Below are positions 1 to 9,229 of a DNA stretch of 40,367 nucleotides, piece by piece (the stretch's first letter is position 1; every line of letters starts with the position of its first letter). The translations under genes were made by a program, and so were the position numbers. The notes beneath the pieces were generated by a model. That model searched no databases, was not told the origin of the DNA, and worked only from the letters and a program-made list of their open reading frames with translations. The stretch comes from Novosphingobium sp. (GTDB taxonomy: Bacteria > Pseudomonadota > Alphaproteobacteria > Sphingomonadales > Sphingomonadaceae), in contig JACDQK010000263.1 in NCBI GenBank assembly GCA_015657645.1, positions 1-40,367 on the forward strand, given 5' to 3'.

Positions 1-693
1 AATGCCATGGTCCGGCGCTTCGTGGCCGAGGGCGCGGCGGTGATCATCGCCGATATCGATGACGCGAACGGGCAGACCCTCGCCGCCGAGCTCGGCCAGC
101 AGGCCAGCTTCGTCCATCTCGATGTCGCCAAGGAGGAGGACTGGCAGCGCGCGCTGGGCGGCGGCGCCAGCATCGACGTGCTGATCAACAACGCCGGGAT
201 CACCACCTATGGCTCGATCGAGGAGGTGACGCTCGAGCAATTCAAGCACGAGCTCGATATCGATGTGATTGGCGTGTTCCTGGGCTGCAAGTACGCTGTC
301 GCCAACATGAAGGCCCACGGCCGCGGCGGCTCGATCATCAACATGTCCTCGCTGGCGGGTTTGCGCGCCAATGGCAATCTGGCCGCCTATAACGCAGCCA
401 AGGCGGCGGTGACGCTGCTGACCAAGTCGGTCGCGATGCACTGCGCGACCAGCGGCTATGGCATCCGCTGCAATTCGATCCATCCCGGCGTGATTCACAC
501 CCCGATCCTCGACAAGGTGCTGGCCCAGACCCCCAACCCGGATGAAGTATATGCCGGCTGGGTCGCGGTTCACCCGATTGGCCGGATCGGCAAGCCCGAG
601 GAGATCGCGGCTATGGCAGTCTATCTCGCCTCGGACGAGGCCGGGTTTACCACTGGCGCGGAATTCAAGGTCGACGGCGGCAGCTCGATATGA
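1..693 (+). CDS. SDR family oxidoreductase, 5'-truncated by window edge (hydroxysteroid dehydrogenase-like)
   Basis: Frame is open from base 1; NNAG, S-x12-Y-x3-K type region (INMSSLAGLRANGNLAAYNAAK), C-terminal VDGGSSI; N-terminal Gly-rich motif missing because the window starts inside the gene. Pattern recalls 3beta/17beta-HSD-type SDRs. Confidence 0.88.
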   Translation, partial: NAMVRRFVAEGAAVIIADIDDANGQTLAAELGQQASFVHLDVAKEEDWQRALGGGASIDVLINNAGITTYGSIEEVTLEQFKHELDIDVIGVFLGCKYAVANMKAHGRGGSIINMSSLAGLRANGNLAAYNAAKAAVTLLTKSVAMHCATSGYGIRCNSIHPGVIHTPILDKVLAQTPNPDEVYAGWVAVHPIGRIGKPEEIAAMAVYLASDEAGFTTGAEFKVDGGSSI

Positions 694-1484
694 ACCCGAT
701 TTCCTTCGCGGCGGGAATCGTACCGGGCGCTGGCCCGGTCGAGACGATCCGCGCGGCGGCGGCGGGCGGCTTCGACATGACCGGGCTGTGGATCGAACCG
801 GACCAGTGGACCCCCGCCTTGCTGCGCGAGACCAAGGCTGCACTGGCGGACACCGGCCTGCCGCTGCTCGATGTCGAAGTCATCTGGATCAAGCCGGGCG
901 ATGACCTCGACGCCTACAAGTCCTGCATCGATATCGGCGCAGAGCTGGGCGCGAAGAACGTGCTGTGCGTTTCGTCCGATCCCGACATGGGCGCCACCGC
1001 CGCGCGCCTAGCCGCGCTGTGCGAGCATGCGGAAGCCTCGCAGACGCGGGTGACGCTGGAGTTCGGGATTTTCACCGAGGTCAAGAACCTGACCATGGCG
1101 CTGGCGGTGCTCGACGCCGTTGCCCACCCGCTGCGCGCGCTGCTGATCGATCCGATCCATGTCGACAGGTCTGGCAGTTCTATTGAGGATATGGCCAAGG
1201 TCCCGCGCGAGCTGTTGCCCTACGCCCAATTCTGCGATGCTCCGGCTGAGCGACCCGACCCGGCAGATTTCAATGCCATCATCACCGATGCGATCGACCT
1301 GCGCGAACAATGCGGCGCAGGCGGTCTGCCGCTGCAAGCGCTTTACCAAGCGCTCCCGCCCGGCATCCCGCTCAGCATCGAGCTCCGCTCCAAGGCCTTG
1401 CGCGATGGCTACCCGGACCTGGGCGAACGGGCCAAGGCCGTCGCCAGCGCGACCCGCAACTGGCTGAGCGCCCTGCCTGGCTAG
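690..1484 (+). CDS. sugar phosphate isomerase/epimerase-like TIM-barrel protein
   Basis: 264 aa, overlaps upstream SDR stop by ATGA; LEFGIF..., LIDPIH and IELRSK segments typical of xylose-isomerase-like TIM barrels. Confidence 0.7.
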   Translation: MNPISFAAGIVPGAGPVETIRAAAAGGFDMTGLWIEPDQWTPALLRETKAALADTGLPLLDVEVIWIKPGDDLDAYKSCIDIGAELGAKNVLCVSSDPDMGATAARLAALCEHAEASQTRVTLEFGIFTEVKNLTMALAVLDAVAHPLRALLIDPIHVDRSGSSIEDMAKVPRELLPYAQFCDAPAERPDPADFNAIITDAIDLREQCGAGGLPLQALYQALPPGIPLSIELRSKALRDGYPDLGERAKAVASATRNWLSALPG

Positions 1485-3040
1485 CTGCCGGATGCGAGCA
1501 ACTCGGCCCGCAGTTCCGATTTCAGGATCTTGTTCGCGCCGCTCAGCGGCATTGGCTTGGCGCGAATGTCGACACTGCGGGGGCATTTGTAGTGGGCGAT
1601 CAGGCCCCGGCAGTGCGCGATCAGGTCGTCGGCGCTGGCCGCCATTCCCTCGCGCAGGTTGACGACGGCATGGACTGCCTCGCCCCAATGCGGATCGGGT
1701 TTCCCGATCACCGCGCACTGCGCCACCGCCGGGTGTGAAGCGAGTGCGTTTTCAACCTCTTGCGACCAGACGTTCTCACCCCCGGTGATGATCATGTCCT
1801 TCAGCCGGTCGACCACATAGAGATAGCCGGCTTCGTCGAAGTAGCCGATGTCGCCGGTGTGCATCCAGCCACCGCGCAGCGCTTCGGCGGTCAGATCCGG
1901 CCGGTTCCAGTAACCCTGCATGACCATCGGCCCACGCGCGACGATCTCTCCGTGGGTGCTGCTCGGGACGGGCTGGTCCTGCGGATCCACCACCGCCACT
2001 TCGGCAAACATGGCCGGGCGCCCGGCTGAACGCAGCCGCCCGCTAGCCGCCGCCTCGGGCAAGTGATCCCGCCAACCCAGGATCGTGACCACCGGCGAAA
2101 GCTCGGTCATGCCATAGGATTGCAGCAGCCGCGCCCCCGGCAGCGCCGCCATGAATTCGCGCAGCAACGGCTCGGGCATGGCAGCCGAGCCGTATGAGAC
2201 ATAGCGCAGGCTGGAGAGATCGGTCGTCCGCAGGCTCGGCTCGTCCAGCATCATCCGGAACATGGTCGGCACGAAAGTGGCGTGGGTCACGCCGGTCCGG
2301 GCAATCTCCGCGATAACCTCGCTCGCCACAAAGCGCGGCAGGAACACGTGGGTCCCGGCGACATGCGTGGTCGAGAACAGCCGCGCCGCCGAGGCAACGT
2401 GGAACAGCGGACCATGGTGGAGGTGCACCGTCGTCTCGTCCATGCCCAGTTCGGGCACGACATTGGCGGTGTTGGCGCAGAAGTTGGCGTGGCTGAGCAT
2501 CACTCCCTTGGCCGCGCTGGTCGTGCCGCTGGTATAGAGCAGGCAGGCCAGATCATCGCCGTAGCTGCCAGCGTCGGCCCCACCGTCGTGGCCCGCAATC
2601 AGGTCCTCATAAGCAGCGAACCCGGCTGGAGCGGACCCAGCGGCGCAATCGACCAAAGCGCGTTTCGCCCCGTCCGCCCCGCTGGCAAGCGCATCGGCCA
2701 AGCCAACAAAGTCGGGACCAAGCACGACGACTTTGGGCGAACAATCGTCAGTCTGGGCGACGATCTCCCCCAGCCCGAGCCGGTGATTGAGCGGCACGAT
2801 CACCCCGCCGGCCCACATCGCCGCGTAGAAGCACTCCAGCGTCCGGTGGCTGTTGAGCGCGAGCAGCACGATCCGGTCGCCCGGCCGCACGCCAAGGTCG
2901 ATGAAAGCCGCAGCCAGCCGCGCAACGCGGTCGGCAAAGTGCCGCCAGGTAAAGCGCATGTCGCGATCGATCACCGCCACCGCATCGGGCCGGATCGCCA
3001 GTGCGCGGCGGATGGCCTGGGTCAGACTGAAACCGCTCAT
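1481..3040 (-). CDS. AMP-dependent acyl-CoA synthetase/ligase
   Basis: YTSGTTSAAKGV P-loop, GWMHTGDIGYFDEAGYLYVVDRLKDMIITGGENV, C-terminal lysine region; complete 519 aa. Confidence 0.92.
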   Translation of the reverse strand: MSGFSLTQAIRRALAIRPDAVAVIDRDMRFTWRHFADRVARLAAAFIDLGVRPGDRIVLLALNSHRTLECFYAAMWAGGVIVPLNHRLGLGEIVAQTDDCSPKVVVLGPDFVGLADALASGADGAKRALVDCAAGSAPAGFAAYEDLIAGHDGGADAGSYGDDLACLLYTSGTTSAAKGVMLSHANFCANTANVVPELGMDETTVHLHHGPLFHVASAARLFSTTHVAGTHVFLPRFVASEVIAEIARTGVTHATFVPTMFRMMLDEPSLRTTDLSSLRYVSYGSAAMPEPLLREFMAALPGARLLQSYGMTELSPVVTILGWRDHLPEAAASGRLRSAGRPAMFAEVAVVDPQDQPVPSSTHGEIVARGPMVMQGYWNRPDLTAEALRGGWMHTGDIGYFDEAGYLYVVDRLKDMIITGGENVWSQEVENALASHPAVAQCAVIGKPDPHWGEAVHAVVNLREGMAASADDLIAHCRGLIAHYKCPRSVDIRAKPMPLSGANKILKSELRAELLASGS

Positions 3041-3048
3041 GCCGGATG

Positions 3049-3216
3049 CTAACCCGCCAGCTCGACCAGAAGGATGCGGGCCGAAGGATTGGCCGCGATC
3101 TCGGCCGGATCGTGCCCGGTCGAAGCGCAGACGAACAGGTGCTTACCGTCCGGCCCACCGATCACGACGGCATAGGCGTGGACGTCCAGTTCAACCGGTG
3201 AATATGCTGTCATCAT
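3049..3216 (-). pseudogene. C-terminal remnant of an SMP-30/gluconolactonase family protein
   Basis: Minus-strand 55-codon tail MMTAYSPVELDVHAYAVVIGGPDGKHLFVCASTGHDPAEIAANPSARILLVELAG matches the terminal strand pattern of SMP-30 proteins (AxxxGGPDxxxLFVCxAxxHDPxxxAxxxxARIxxVEV); no body of the gene upstream. Confidence 0.6.
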
Positions 3217-3368
3217 CCCCGCTCCTTTGATCGGAGAAATGGACGACCGTCGCCACTCGCTCAACCCCGATCTCGTTAGGGCTTTCACTCTCCTGCCCCG
3301 CAGCCGTTGTTTTGACAGTGACGACGCGGGCAGGATCAGGATAGGGGCAAGGCCGGACAGGAGGATGT

Positions 3369-5081
3369 GTGATCGACGTTGCGGCATGGCTGACCAGCCT
3401 CGAACAGGCACTGGCACAGAACGAACCGGACCAGGTGGCAGACCTGTTCCTCGAGACGGGCCTGTGGCGCGATTTCCTCGCCTTTGACTGGACGCTGGCG
3501 ACTCACGAGGGCCGTCCCGCCATCAGCGCCTTTGCTGCCCGGCGCGGTGCCGCCACCTCCGCAACCGACTGGACCACCGAGGCAGCCAGCGGGGCCAGCG
3601 AGGGCTTCATCGCCTTTGAAACCGCCCAGGGCCCGGGCAAAGGTTATGTCCGGCTGGTCGAAAGCAAGGCGCTCAGCCTGTTCACCATGCTTGATGAGCT
3701 CAAGGGCCATGAGTTTCCGCTGTGCAAACGCCGCCCGACCGGCCTCCCCGACGGTGAAACTTGGTCCGACCGGCGCGAGCGCGAACGCGCAGCGCTGGAC
3801 AGCAGCGGGCAGCCCTATGTCCTGATCGTCGGCGCCGGCCAGGCCGGGCTGGCGCTGGGGGCCACGCTGCGGCTGCTGGGCGTGCCGCACCTGCTGATCG
3901 ACAAGCACCCGCGCGTCGGGGACCAGTGGCGCTCACGCTACAAGTCGCTGACCCTGCACGATCCGGTCTGGTACGATCACATGCCGTACCTGCCCTTCCC
4001 CGATCACTGGCCGGTCTACACGCCCAAGGACAAGATGGGGGACTGGCTGGAGCTCTATGCGACCGCGATGGAGCTTGATGTCTGGACCGGGACCGAGCTC
4101 AAGTCGGCCCGCCCGGCCGATACGGGCTGGACCGCGACAGTCCTGTGCAATGGGCAAGAGCTGGAGCTGCGCCCGGCCCACGTGGTCATGGCGGTGGGCA
4201 ATGCCGGCTTCCCGCGGCTGCCCGAGTTTCCGGGCGCAGAGACCTTTCAGGGCCAGCAGTATCATTCCAGCGCCCATCCCGGCGGCGCAGGGCTGGAGGG
4301 CAAGCGGGTGGTCGTGATCGGTGCCAACAACAGCGCACACGACATCTGCGCTGATCTGGTTGAAAATGGCGCCCATCCGGTGATGATCCAGCGCTCGTCC
4401 ACCCACATCATTCGCCAGTCGACCATGACTGACGTGATGCTGAAGCCGCTCTATTCGCAGGAAGCGGTTGAGGCCGGGCTGACCACGGAACGCGCCGACC
4501 TGATTTCCGCCTCGGTCCCGATCCGCCTGCAGGAGATCGGCAGCCGTCAGGCCTGGGCGAAAATCCGCGAAGCCGAAGCGCCGTTCTACAGCCGGCTCGA
4601 ACAGGCCGGCTTCAAGCTCGATTTTGCCGAGGACGGGGCCGGGATTGCCGGCAAGTATCTGCGCTCCGGTTCGGGCTATTACATCGATGTCGGCGCCTGC
4701 GAGTTGATCGCCGATGGCCGCATCGCCTTGCGCTCCGGGATCGAGGTCAGCCGGATCGTGCCGGACGGGATCGAGCTGGCCGACGGTGAGCATATTGCCG
4801 CCGATCTCATCATCTACGCCACTGGCTTCGGCGCGATGGAGGAATGGGTCGCCCGGCTGATCGGCGAAGATGTCGCGGCGCGGATCGGGCGCTGCTGGGG
4901 CTATGGCTCAGGTTACCGCGGCGATCCCGGGCCCTGGGACGGCGAAATGCGCAACATGTGGAAGCCGACCGCGCAGGAGGGGCTGTGGTTCATGGGCGGT
5001 AATCTGGCCCAGGCGCGGTTCTACAGCCGCCTGCTGGGACTGCAGCTCAAGGCGCGGCTTGAGGGGCTGACGGGCGGCTGA
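3369..5081 (+). CDS. flavin-containing monooxygenase (FMO/BVMO-like), with SnoaL-like N-terminal extension
   Basis: GTG start behind AGGAGG; VLIVGAGQAGLALG FAD motif, VVVIGANNSAHDI NADPH motif, IYATGFGAMEEW; 570 aa. Confidence 0.88.
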   Translation: MIDVAAWLTSLEQALAQNEPDQVADLFLETGLWRDFLAFDWTLATHEGRPAISAFAARRGAATSATDWTTEAASGASEGFIAFETAQGPGKGYVRLVESKALSLFTMLDELKGHEFPLCKRRPTGLPDGETWSDRRERERAALDSSGQPYVLIVGAGQAGLALGATLRLLGVPHLLIDKHPRVGDQWRSRYKSLTLHDPVWYDHMPYLPFPDHWPVYTPKDKMGDWLELYATAMELDVWTGTELKSARPADTGWTATVLCNGQELELRPAHVVMAVGNAGFPRLPEFPGAETFQGQQYHSSAHPGGAGLEGKRVVVIGANNSAHDICADLVENGAHPVMIQRSSTHIIRQSTMTDVMLKPLYSQEAVEAGLTTERADLISASVPIRLQEIGSRQAWAKIREAEAPFYSRLEQAGFKLDFAEDGAGIAGKYLRSGSGYYIDVGACELIADGRIALRSGIEVSRIVPDGIELADGEHIAADLIIYATGFGAMEEWVARLIGEDVAARIGRCWGYGSGYRGDPGPWDGEMRNMWKPTAQEGLWFMGGNLAQARFYSRLLGLQLKARLEGLTGG

Positions 5082-5100
5082 CGCACCTAAGGCAGAGGGA

Positions 5101-5150
5101 GGCGCTAGTGAACAGTCCCAAAAGGGGCGGAACCTGGCGTTCACTTCGCC
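5101..5150. terminator. possible bidirectional hairpin between convergent FMO and uxaB/uxuB genes
   Basis: GGCG-ct-AGTGAAC ... GTTCACT-t-CGCC inverted repeat (7 bp + 4 bp around a small internal loop, 25-nt spacer); no U-tract. Confidence 0.35.
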
Positions 5151-6502
5151 AGCAAGTTGATCGCCGCTGCGTCAACCTCGGTCGGCAGCCAAAGATTTGA
5201 GACCATTCCGAGCCGTCCAAATAGTGCTGCAACCGGATCTGACCCGCGGGCAGCCGCGCCCAGTTCAAGCGCGCGCGGGTCATCAACCGGGCCGTTGACG
5301 CCGCGCAGGTGGCGGATCCAGGCGGCGATGCCTTGCAGGATCACCGGACATGCACGGCCCAAGGCCTGGTTAGCGGCCAGGGTTTCGAGCCAGCGTTGCG
5401 GCAGCTTCTGGCTGCCGTCCATCGCGATCTGGATCAGGCGGTGGTTGAGCGCCGGATTGGCGAAACGTTCGACCAGGGCGGTGGCATAAGCGGCCAGGTC
5501 CTGCCCTGCCCCGGCAGCGATCGTCGGCGCGGCCTCTTCGCGCAGCAGGGCTTCGACCAGCGGGCGGAGTTCCGGGTTGCCGATCGCCTCGTGGACATAG
5601 GTGTGGCCATGGGCCAGCCCGACATAGGCAAGGAACGAGTGCGCCCCGTTGAGCATCCGCAGCTTGGCGGTCTCGTAAGGGCGGACATCGCTGACCAGCT
5701 CGGCCCCCACCGCGTGCCAGCGCGGGCGCGGGCCGGCGAAGCGATCCTCGATCACCCATTGGCTGAACGGCTCGGTCAGCACCGCCGCCTGGTCGTCCAA
5801 CCCGATCCGGGCAGCAAGTTCGGTGCGGTCGGCATCGGTCGTCGCCGGCACGATCCGGTCGACCATGGTCGAGGGGCAAGTACAGGCCTGCTCGAACCAG
5901 GCCAGCAGGCCGGGATCATGGCGACCAAGGTATTCGTCCATCAGGCGGGCCAGCTGCTGGCCATTGTCGGCCAGGTTGTCGCAGGACAGTAGCGTCAGGC
6001 CAGCCAGGCCCGCGTCATGGCGCCGCCGCAGGGGCTCCGCGATCAGTGCGTAGAGCGAGCCGGCATCGGCCAGCGCAAAGTCCAGACTGCCGTCAGCTGC
6101 GCGGCAATAGCCTTTCTCGGTCACGGTCAGGCTGACGATGTGGGTGGCTGGGTCGGCAATCCGGTCAATCACCGCGCCGCGCTGCCCCTGCGCCACCAGC
6201 ACTTCGCGCACGGCCCCGACCAGCCGGCTGTTCCAGCCTGCCTCGGAGCGTTCGGTCACGGTATAGAGCCCGTCCTGCGGGTTCATCTGCTCGGCCACGG
6301 TTGGGGCGCGCAGCGAGACGCCGGTGATCGCCCAGTCGCGGTCGCCCGCAGCCATGGCGAGATCAGTGTACCAGGCCTGGTGGGCGCGGTGGAACGCGCC
6401 GATGCCCAGGTGAACGATGCCGCTGGCCTGGCCTGCGCGGTCATAGCCGAAGCGGGTCACCGCGCTGTCCAGCGCAGCCAGGTGGGCGAGCGACAGCCTC
6501 AC
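5141..6502 (-). CDS. mannitol dehydrogenase-family hexuronate reductase (UxuB/UxaB type)
   Basis: IVHLGIGAFHRAHQAWYTD...DGLYTVTER, K-x4-LNGAHSFLAY; GTG start overlaps uxaC stop (GTGA). Confidence 0.85.
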   Translation of the reverse strand: MRLSLAHLAALDSAVTRFGYDRAGQASGIVHLGIGAFHRAHQAWYTDLAMAAGDRDWAITGVSLRAPTVAEQMNPQDGLYTVTERSEAGWNSRLVGAVREVLVAQGQRGAVIDRIADPATHIVSLTVTEKGYCRAADGSLDFALADAGSLYALIAEPLRRRHDAGLAGLTLLSCDNLADNGQQLARLMDEYLGRHDPGLLAWFEQACTCPSTMVDRIVPATTDADRTELAARIGLDDQAAVLTEPFSQWVIEDRFAGPRPRWHAVGAELVSDVRPYETAKLRMLNGAHSFLAYVGLAHGHTYVHEAIGNPELRPLVEALLREEAAPTIAAGAGQDLAAYATALVERFANPALNHRLIQIAMDGSQKLPQRWLETLAANQALGRACPVILQGIAAWIRHLRGVNGPVDDPRALELGAAARGSDPVAALFGRLGMVSNLWLPTEVDAAAINLLAK

Positions 6503-7899
6503 AGCTTGTAAGCCGCCTTGGCGAGGTTGTAGGTCAGGTCTTGCGCCAGTTCGGCCGCTTCCCAGTCCTCCAGCCGGTGTTCCATCACCAGTTCGGCCAG
6601 GAAGCCGCAATCGATCCGCCGCGCCACGTCGTGCCGGGCCGGGATCGACAGGAAGGCGCGGGTATCGTCGTTGAAGCCGACGGTGTTGTAGAAGCCGGCC
6701 GTCTCGGTGCACATCCGGCGGAAGCGGCGCATGCCTTCGGGGCTGTCATGGAACCACCAGGCCGGGCCGAGCTTCAGGCAGGGATAGTGCCCGGCCAGCG
6801 GTGCTAGTTCGCGGGCATAGGCGCTCTCGTCCAGCGTAAAGAGGATCAGCGACAGGCGGTTGTCATTGCCGAAGCGGTCCAGCAGCGGCTTCAGCGCATG
6901 GACATAGTCGGTGCGGGTCGGGATATCGGCACCTTTGTCGCGCCCGAGAGCGGCGAAAACCGGCGCATTGTGGTTGCGGAAGGAGCCGGGGTGGAGCTGC
7001 ATGACGAGGCCGTCGTCAATGCTCATCGCCGCCATCTCGGTCAGCGTCTGGGCGCGGAACAGCTCGGCCTCGGCTGCGGTGCAGCTGCCGCTGGTGACCT
7101 TGGCGAACAGCGCCGCCACCTCGGCGACGGAGAGATTGGCGGTCTGGGCCGTCGGGTGGCCGTGATCGGTGCTGGTCGCGCCCATCGAGGCGAAGAAGGC
7201 GCGGCGCTGGCGATGCGCGGCCAGATAGCCCGTCCAGCTGAAAGTGTCTTCGCCGGTCAGGTCAGAGAAGGTCTTCAGGTTGTCGCGGAAGCCTTCGAAT
7301 TCCGGATCGACGACCGGGTCCGGGCGATAGGCGGTGATGACCTTGCCCGCCCAACCGGAGGCGCGGATCGCGGCGTGGTCGGCCAGGCTGTCGATCGGGC
7401 TTTCGGTCGTGGCGATCACTTCGATGTTGTAGCGTTCGAACAGCGCGCGCGGACGGAAGGCGGCGCTCGCCAGCATCTCCGTGATCGTGTCGAAATAGAG
7501 GTCGGACGTTTCGGCGCAGAGCTGAACGCCCATGCCGAAGACTTCGGCAAAGACCCAGTCGAGCCACATCCGCGATGGTGTGCCGCGGAACAGGAAGTAG
7601 CGTTCGGCGAACAGCCGCCAGCTTGTCCGGGGGTCTGCGGCGGGATTGCCGATACCCAGATCGGCCAGCGCCACGCCCTGCGAATAGAGCATCCGGAAGA
7701 CGTAATGGTCCGGGTGGAGCAGCAGTTCGGCGGCATTGCCGAAGTTGGCATTGGTCGCGAACCATTCCGGATCGGTATGGCCATGCGGGCTGATGATCGG
7801 CAGGTCCTTGACCTGCGTGTAGAGCGACCGCGCCAGCGCCCGCGTGGCCGGATCGGCCGGTAGCAGACGGTCGGGGTGGAGAGACAGAACAGATAACAC
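6499..7899 (-). CDS. uxaC: glucuronate/galacturonate isomerase
   Basis: LSLHPDRLLPADPATRALARSLYTQVKDLPIISPHGHTDPEWFATN..., LGPAWWFHDSPEGMRRFRRMCTETAGFYNTVGFNDDTRAFLSIPARHDVARR; GTG start inferred at 7899; the ORF-track start at 8325 is an over-extension into the MFS gene. Confidence 0.93.
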   Translation of the reverse strand: MLSVLSLHPDRLLPADPATRALARSLYTQVKDLPIISPHGHTDPEWFATNANFGNAAELLLHPDHYVFRMLYSQGVALADLGIGNPAADPRTSWRLFAERYFLFRGTPSRMWLDWVFAEVFGMGVQLCAETSDLYFDTITEMLASAAFRPRALFERYNIEVIATTESPIDSLADHAAIRASGWAGKVITAYRPDPVVDPEFEGFRDNLKTFSDLTGEDTFSWTGYLAAHRQRRAFFASMGATSTDHGHPTAQTANLSVAEVAALFAKVTSGSCTAAEAELFRAQTLTEMAAMSIDDGLVMQLHPGSFRNHNAPVFAALGRDKGADIPTRTDYVHALKPLLDRFGNDNRLSLILFTLDESAYARELAPLAGHYPCLKLGPAWWFHDSPEGMRRFRRMCTETAGFYNTVGFNDDTRAFLSIPARHDVARRIDCGFLAELVMEHRLEDWEAAELAQDLTYNLAKAAYKL

Positions 7900-7910
7900 G
7901 TTAAACTCGC

Positions 7911-9203
7911 TTATAGCTCGACCCGCTTCAGCCCCGGTGAGAGCAGGTGGATCGCCGCCACGGCCAGGAAGTAGGTCACCGTGCAGGCCATGAAGATCAG
8001 CGTGTAGTTGCCATTCGTCGCCTCGAGCACCAGCCCGGTCGACTTGGCCATGATCATCCCGCCGATGCCGCCGGCAAACCCGCCCAGCCCGATCGCCGAG
8101 CCGACCGCCCGCTTGGGGAACATGTCGGGCGGCAGCGAAAGCAGGTTGGAACTGAACGACTGGTGCCCGGCCAGTGCGATCCCGATCAGCAGGACGGCGA
8201 GCCACATGTTCTGCAAGCCCGAGACGAACAGCAGTGGCAGGACCATGCAGCCCGACAGCAGCAGGGTGATCTTGCGGGCAAAGTTGGGGCTGCTGCCGCG
8301 CTGGATCAGCTTGGACGAGACCCACCCGCCCATGACCGAACCGACATCGGACAAGAGGTACATGATGATCATCGGCAGCAGGACGACCTTAAGATCGACG
8401 CCGTAAGTCGTGCTGAAGTACTTCGGCAGCCAGAACAGCATGAGGAACCAGACCGGGTCGGTCAGGAACTTGGCCACGGCAAAGGCCCAGGCCTCACGCA
8501 TGGTGATCAGGCGGCGCCAGGGCACCTGCGCGATCTTCTCGGGTGGATCATGTTCGATCCAGCTCAGCTCGGCCTCGCTCACCGTCCCGCTCTCACGCGG
8601 GTTGGAATAGAGCTTCCACCACAGCGCCAGCAGGATCACCCCGAACAGGCCGGACCAGATAAAGGTCTCGCGCCAGCTCAGCCCCATCCAGGTCATGAAT
8701 ACCCATAGCGTCGGGGCGGTCAGGATCACGCCGATCGTCGTGCCCGAATTGACCCAGCCGATGGCCAGGGCGCGTTCTTTCTGCGGGAACCATTCGCTGC
8801 TTGAACGGACCACGGCCGGGAAATGCCCCGCCTCGCCCACGCCAAGCACCACGCGTGCGGCCATGAAGCTGGCAACGCTTGAGGCAAAGCCGTGCGCGAC
8901 ATGGCCGATCGTCCAGACGGTAATCGCGATGGCATAGCCGATCTTGGGCCCGAACCGGTCGATCAGCCAACCCATCAGCAGGAAGCCAAGCGCATAGGCT
9001 GCCTGGAAGGCGGTGACGATATTGCCGTAATCGTCTTCACTCCAGCCCAGTTCCTTGCCCAGCGAAGGGGCCAGCAGGCCTAGCATGGTCCGGTCGACGT
9101 AGTTGACCGTGGTCGCGAAGAACAGCAGCGCGATGATCATCCAGCGGCGGCCACCGCTCGGACTGGCAATGCTGGTCGGCGCGGCAGGTGTGCTCTCGGT
9201 CAT
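7911..9203 (-). CDS. MFS transporter, hexuronate (ExuT-like)
   Basis: 12-TM hydrophobic pattern, NYVDRTMLGLLAPSLGKELGWSEDDYG typical of the anion:cation symporter/ExuT family; located in the uxaC operon. Confidence 0.87.
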   Translation of the reverse strand: MTESTPAAPTSIASPSGGRRWMIIALLFFATTVNYVDRTMLGLLAPSLGKELGWSEDDYGNIVTAFQAAYALGFLLMGWLIDRFGPKIGYAIAITVWTIGHVAHGFASSVASFMAARVVLGVGEAGHFPAVVRSSSEWFPQKERALAIGWVNSGTTIGVILTAPTLWVFMTWMGLSWRETFIWSGLFGVILLALWWKLYSNPRESGTVSEAELSWIEHDPPEKIAQVPWRRLITMREAWAFAVAKFLTDPVWFLMLFWLPKYFSTTYGVDLKVVLLPMIIMYLLSDVGSVMGGWVSSKLIQRGSSPNFARKITLLLSGCMVLPLLFVSGLQNMWLAVLLIGIALAGHQSFSSNLLSLPPDMFPKRAVGSAIGLGGFAGGIGGMIMAKSTGLVLEATNGNYTLIFMACTVTYFLAVAAIHLLSPGLKRVEL

Positions 9204-9229
9204 CAGCCTCTCCGGTTATAGTCTGGCAC

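Noticed and set aside
3189-3202. TTCAACCGGTGAAT palindrome resembling the operator core
   Set aside because: Only the ACCGGT core is shared; it lies in the short SMP-30-like frame, not upstream of a pectin gene.
6898-7863. 321-aa plus-strand ORF antisense to uxaC, and many similar antisense ORFs
   Set aside because: GC-rich shadow ORFs without RBS, domain signatures or positional logic.
6499-8325. N-terminal extension of uxaC in the ORF track to 8325
   Set aside because: The extension lies in an alternative frame of the MFS gene; homology begins only at the GTG at 7899. The same applies to 5141..6712 and 33292..34908.
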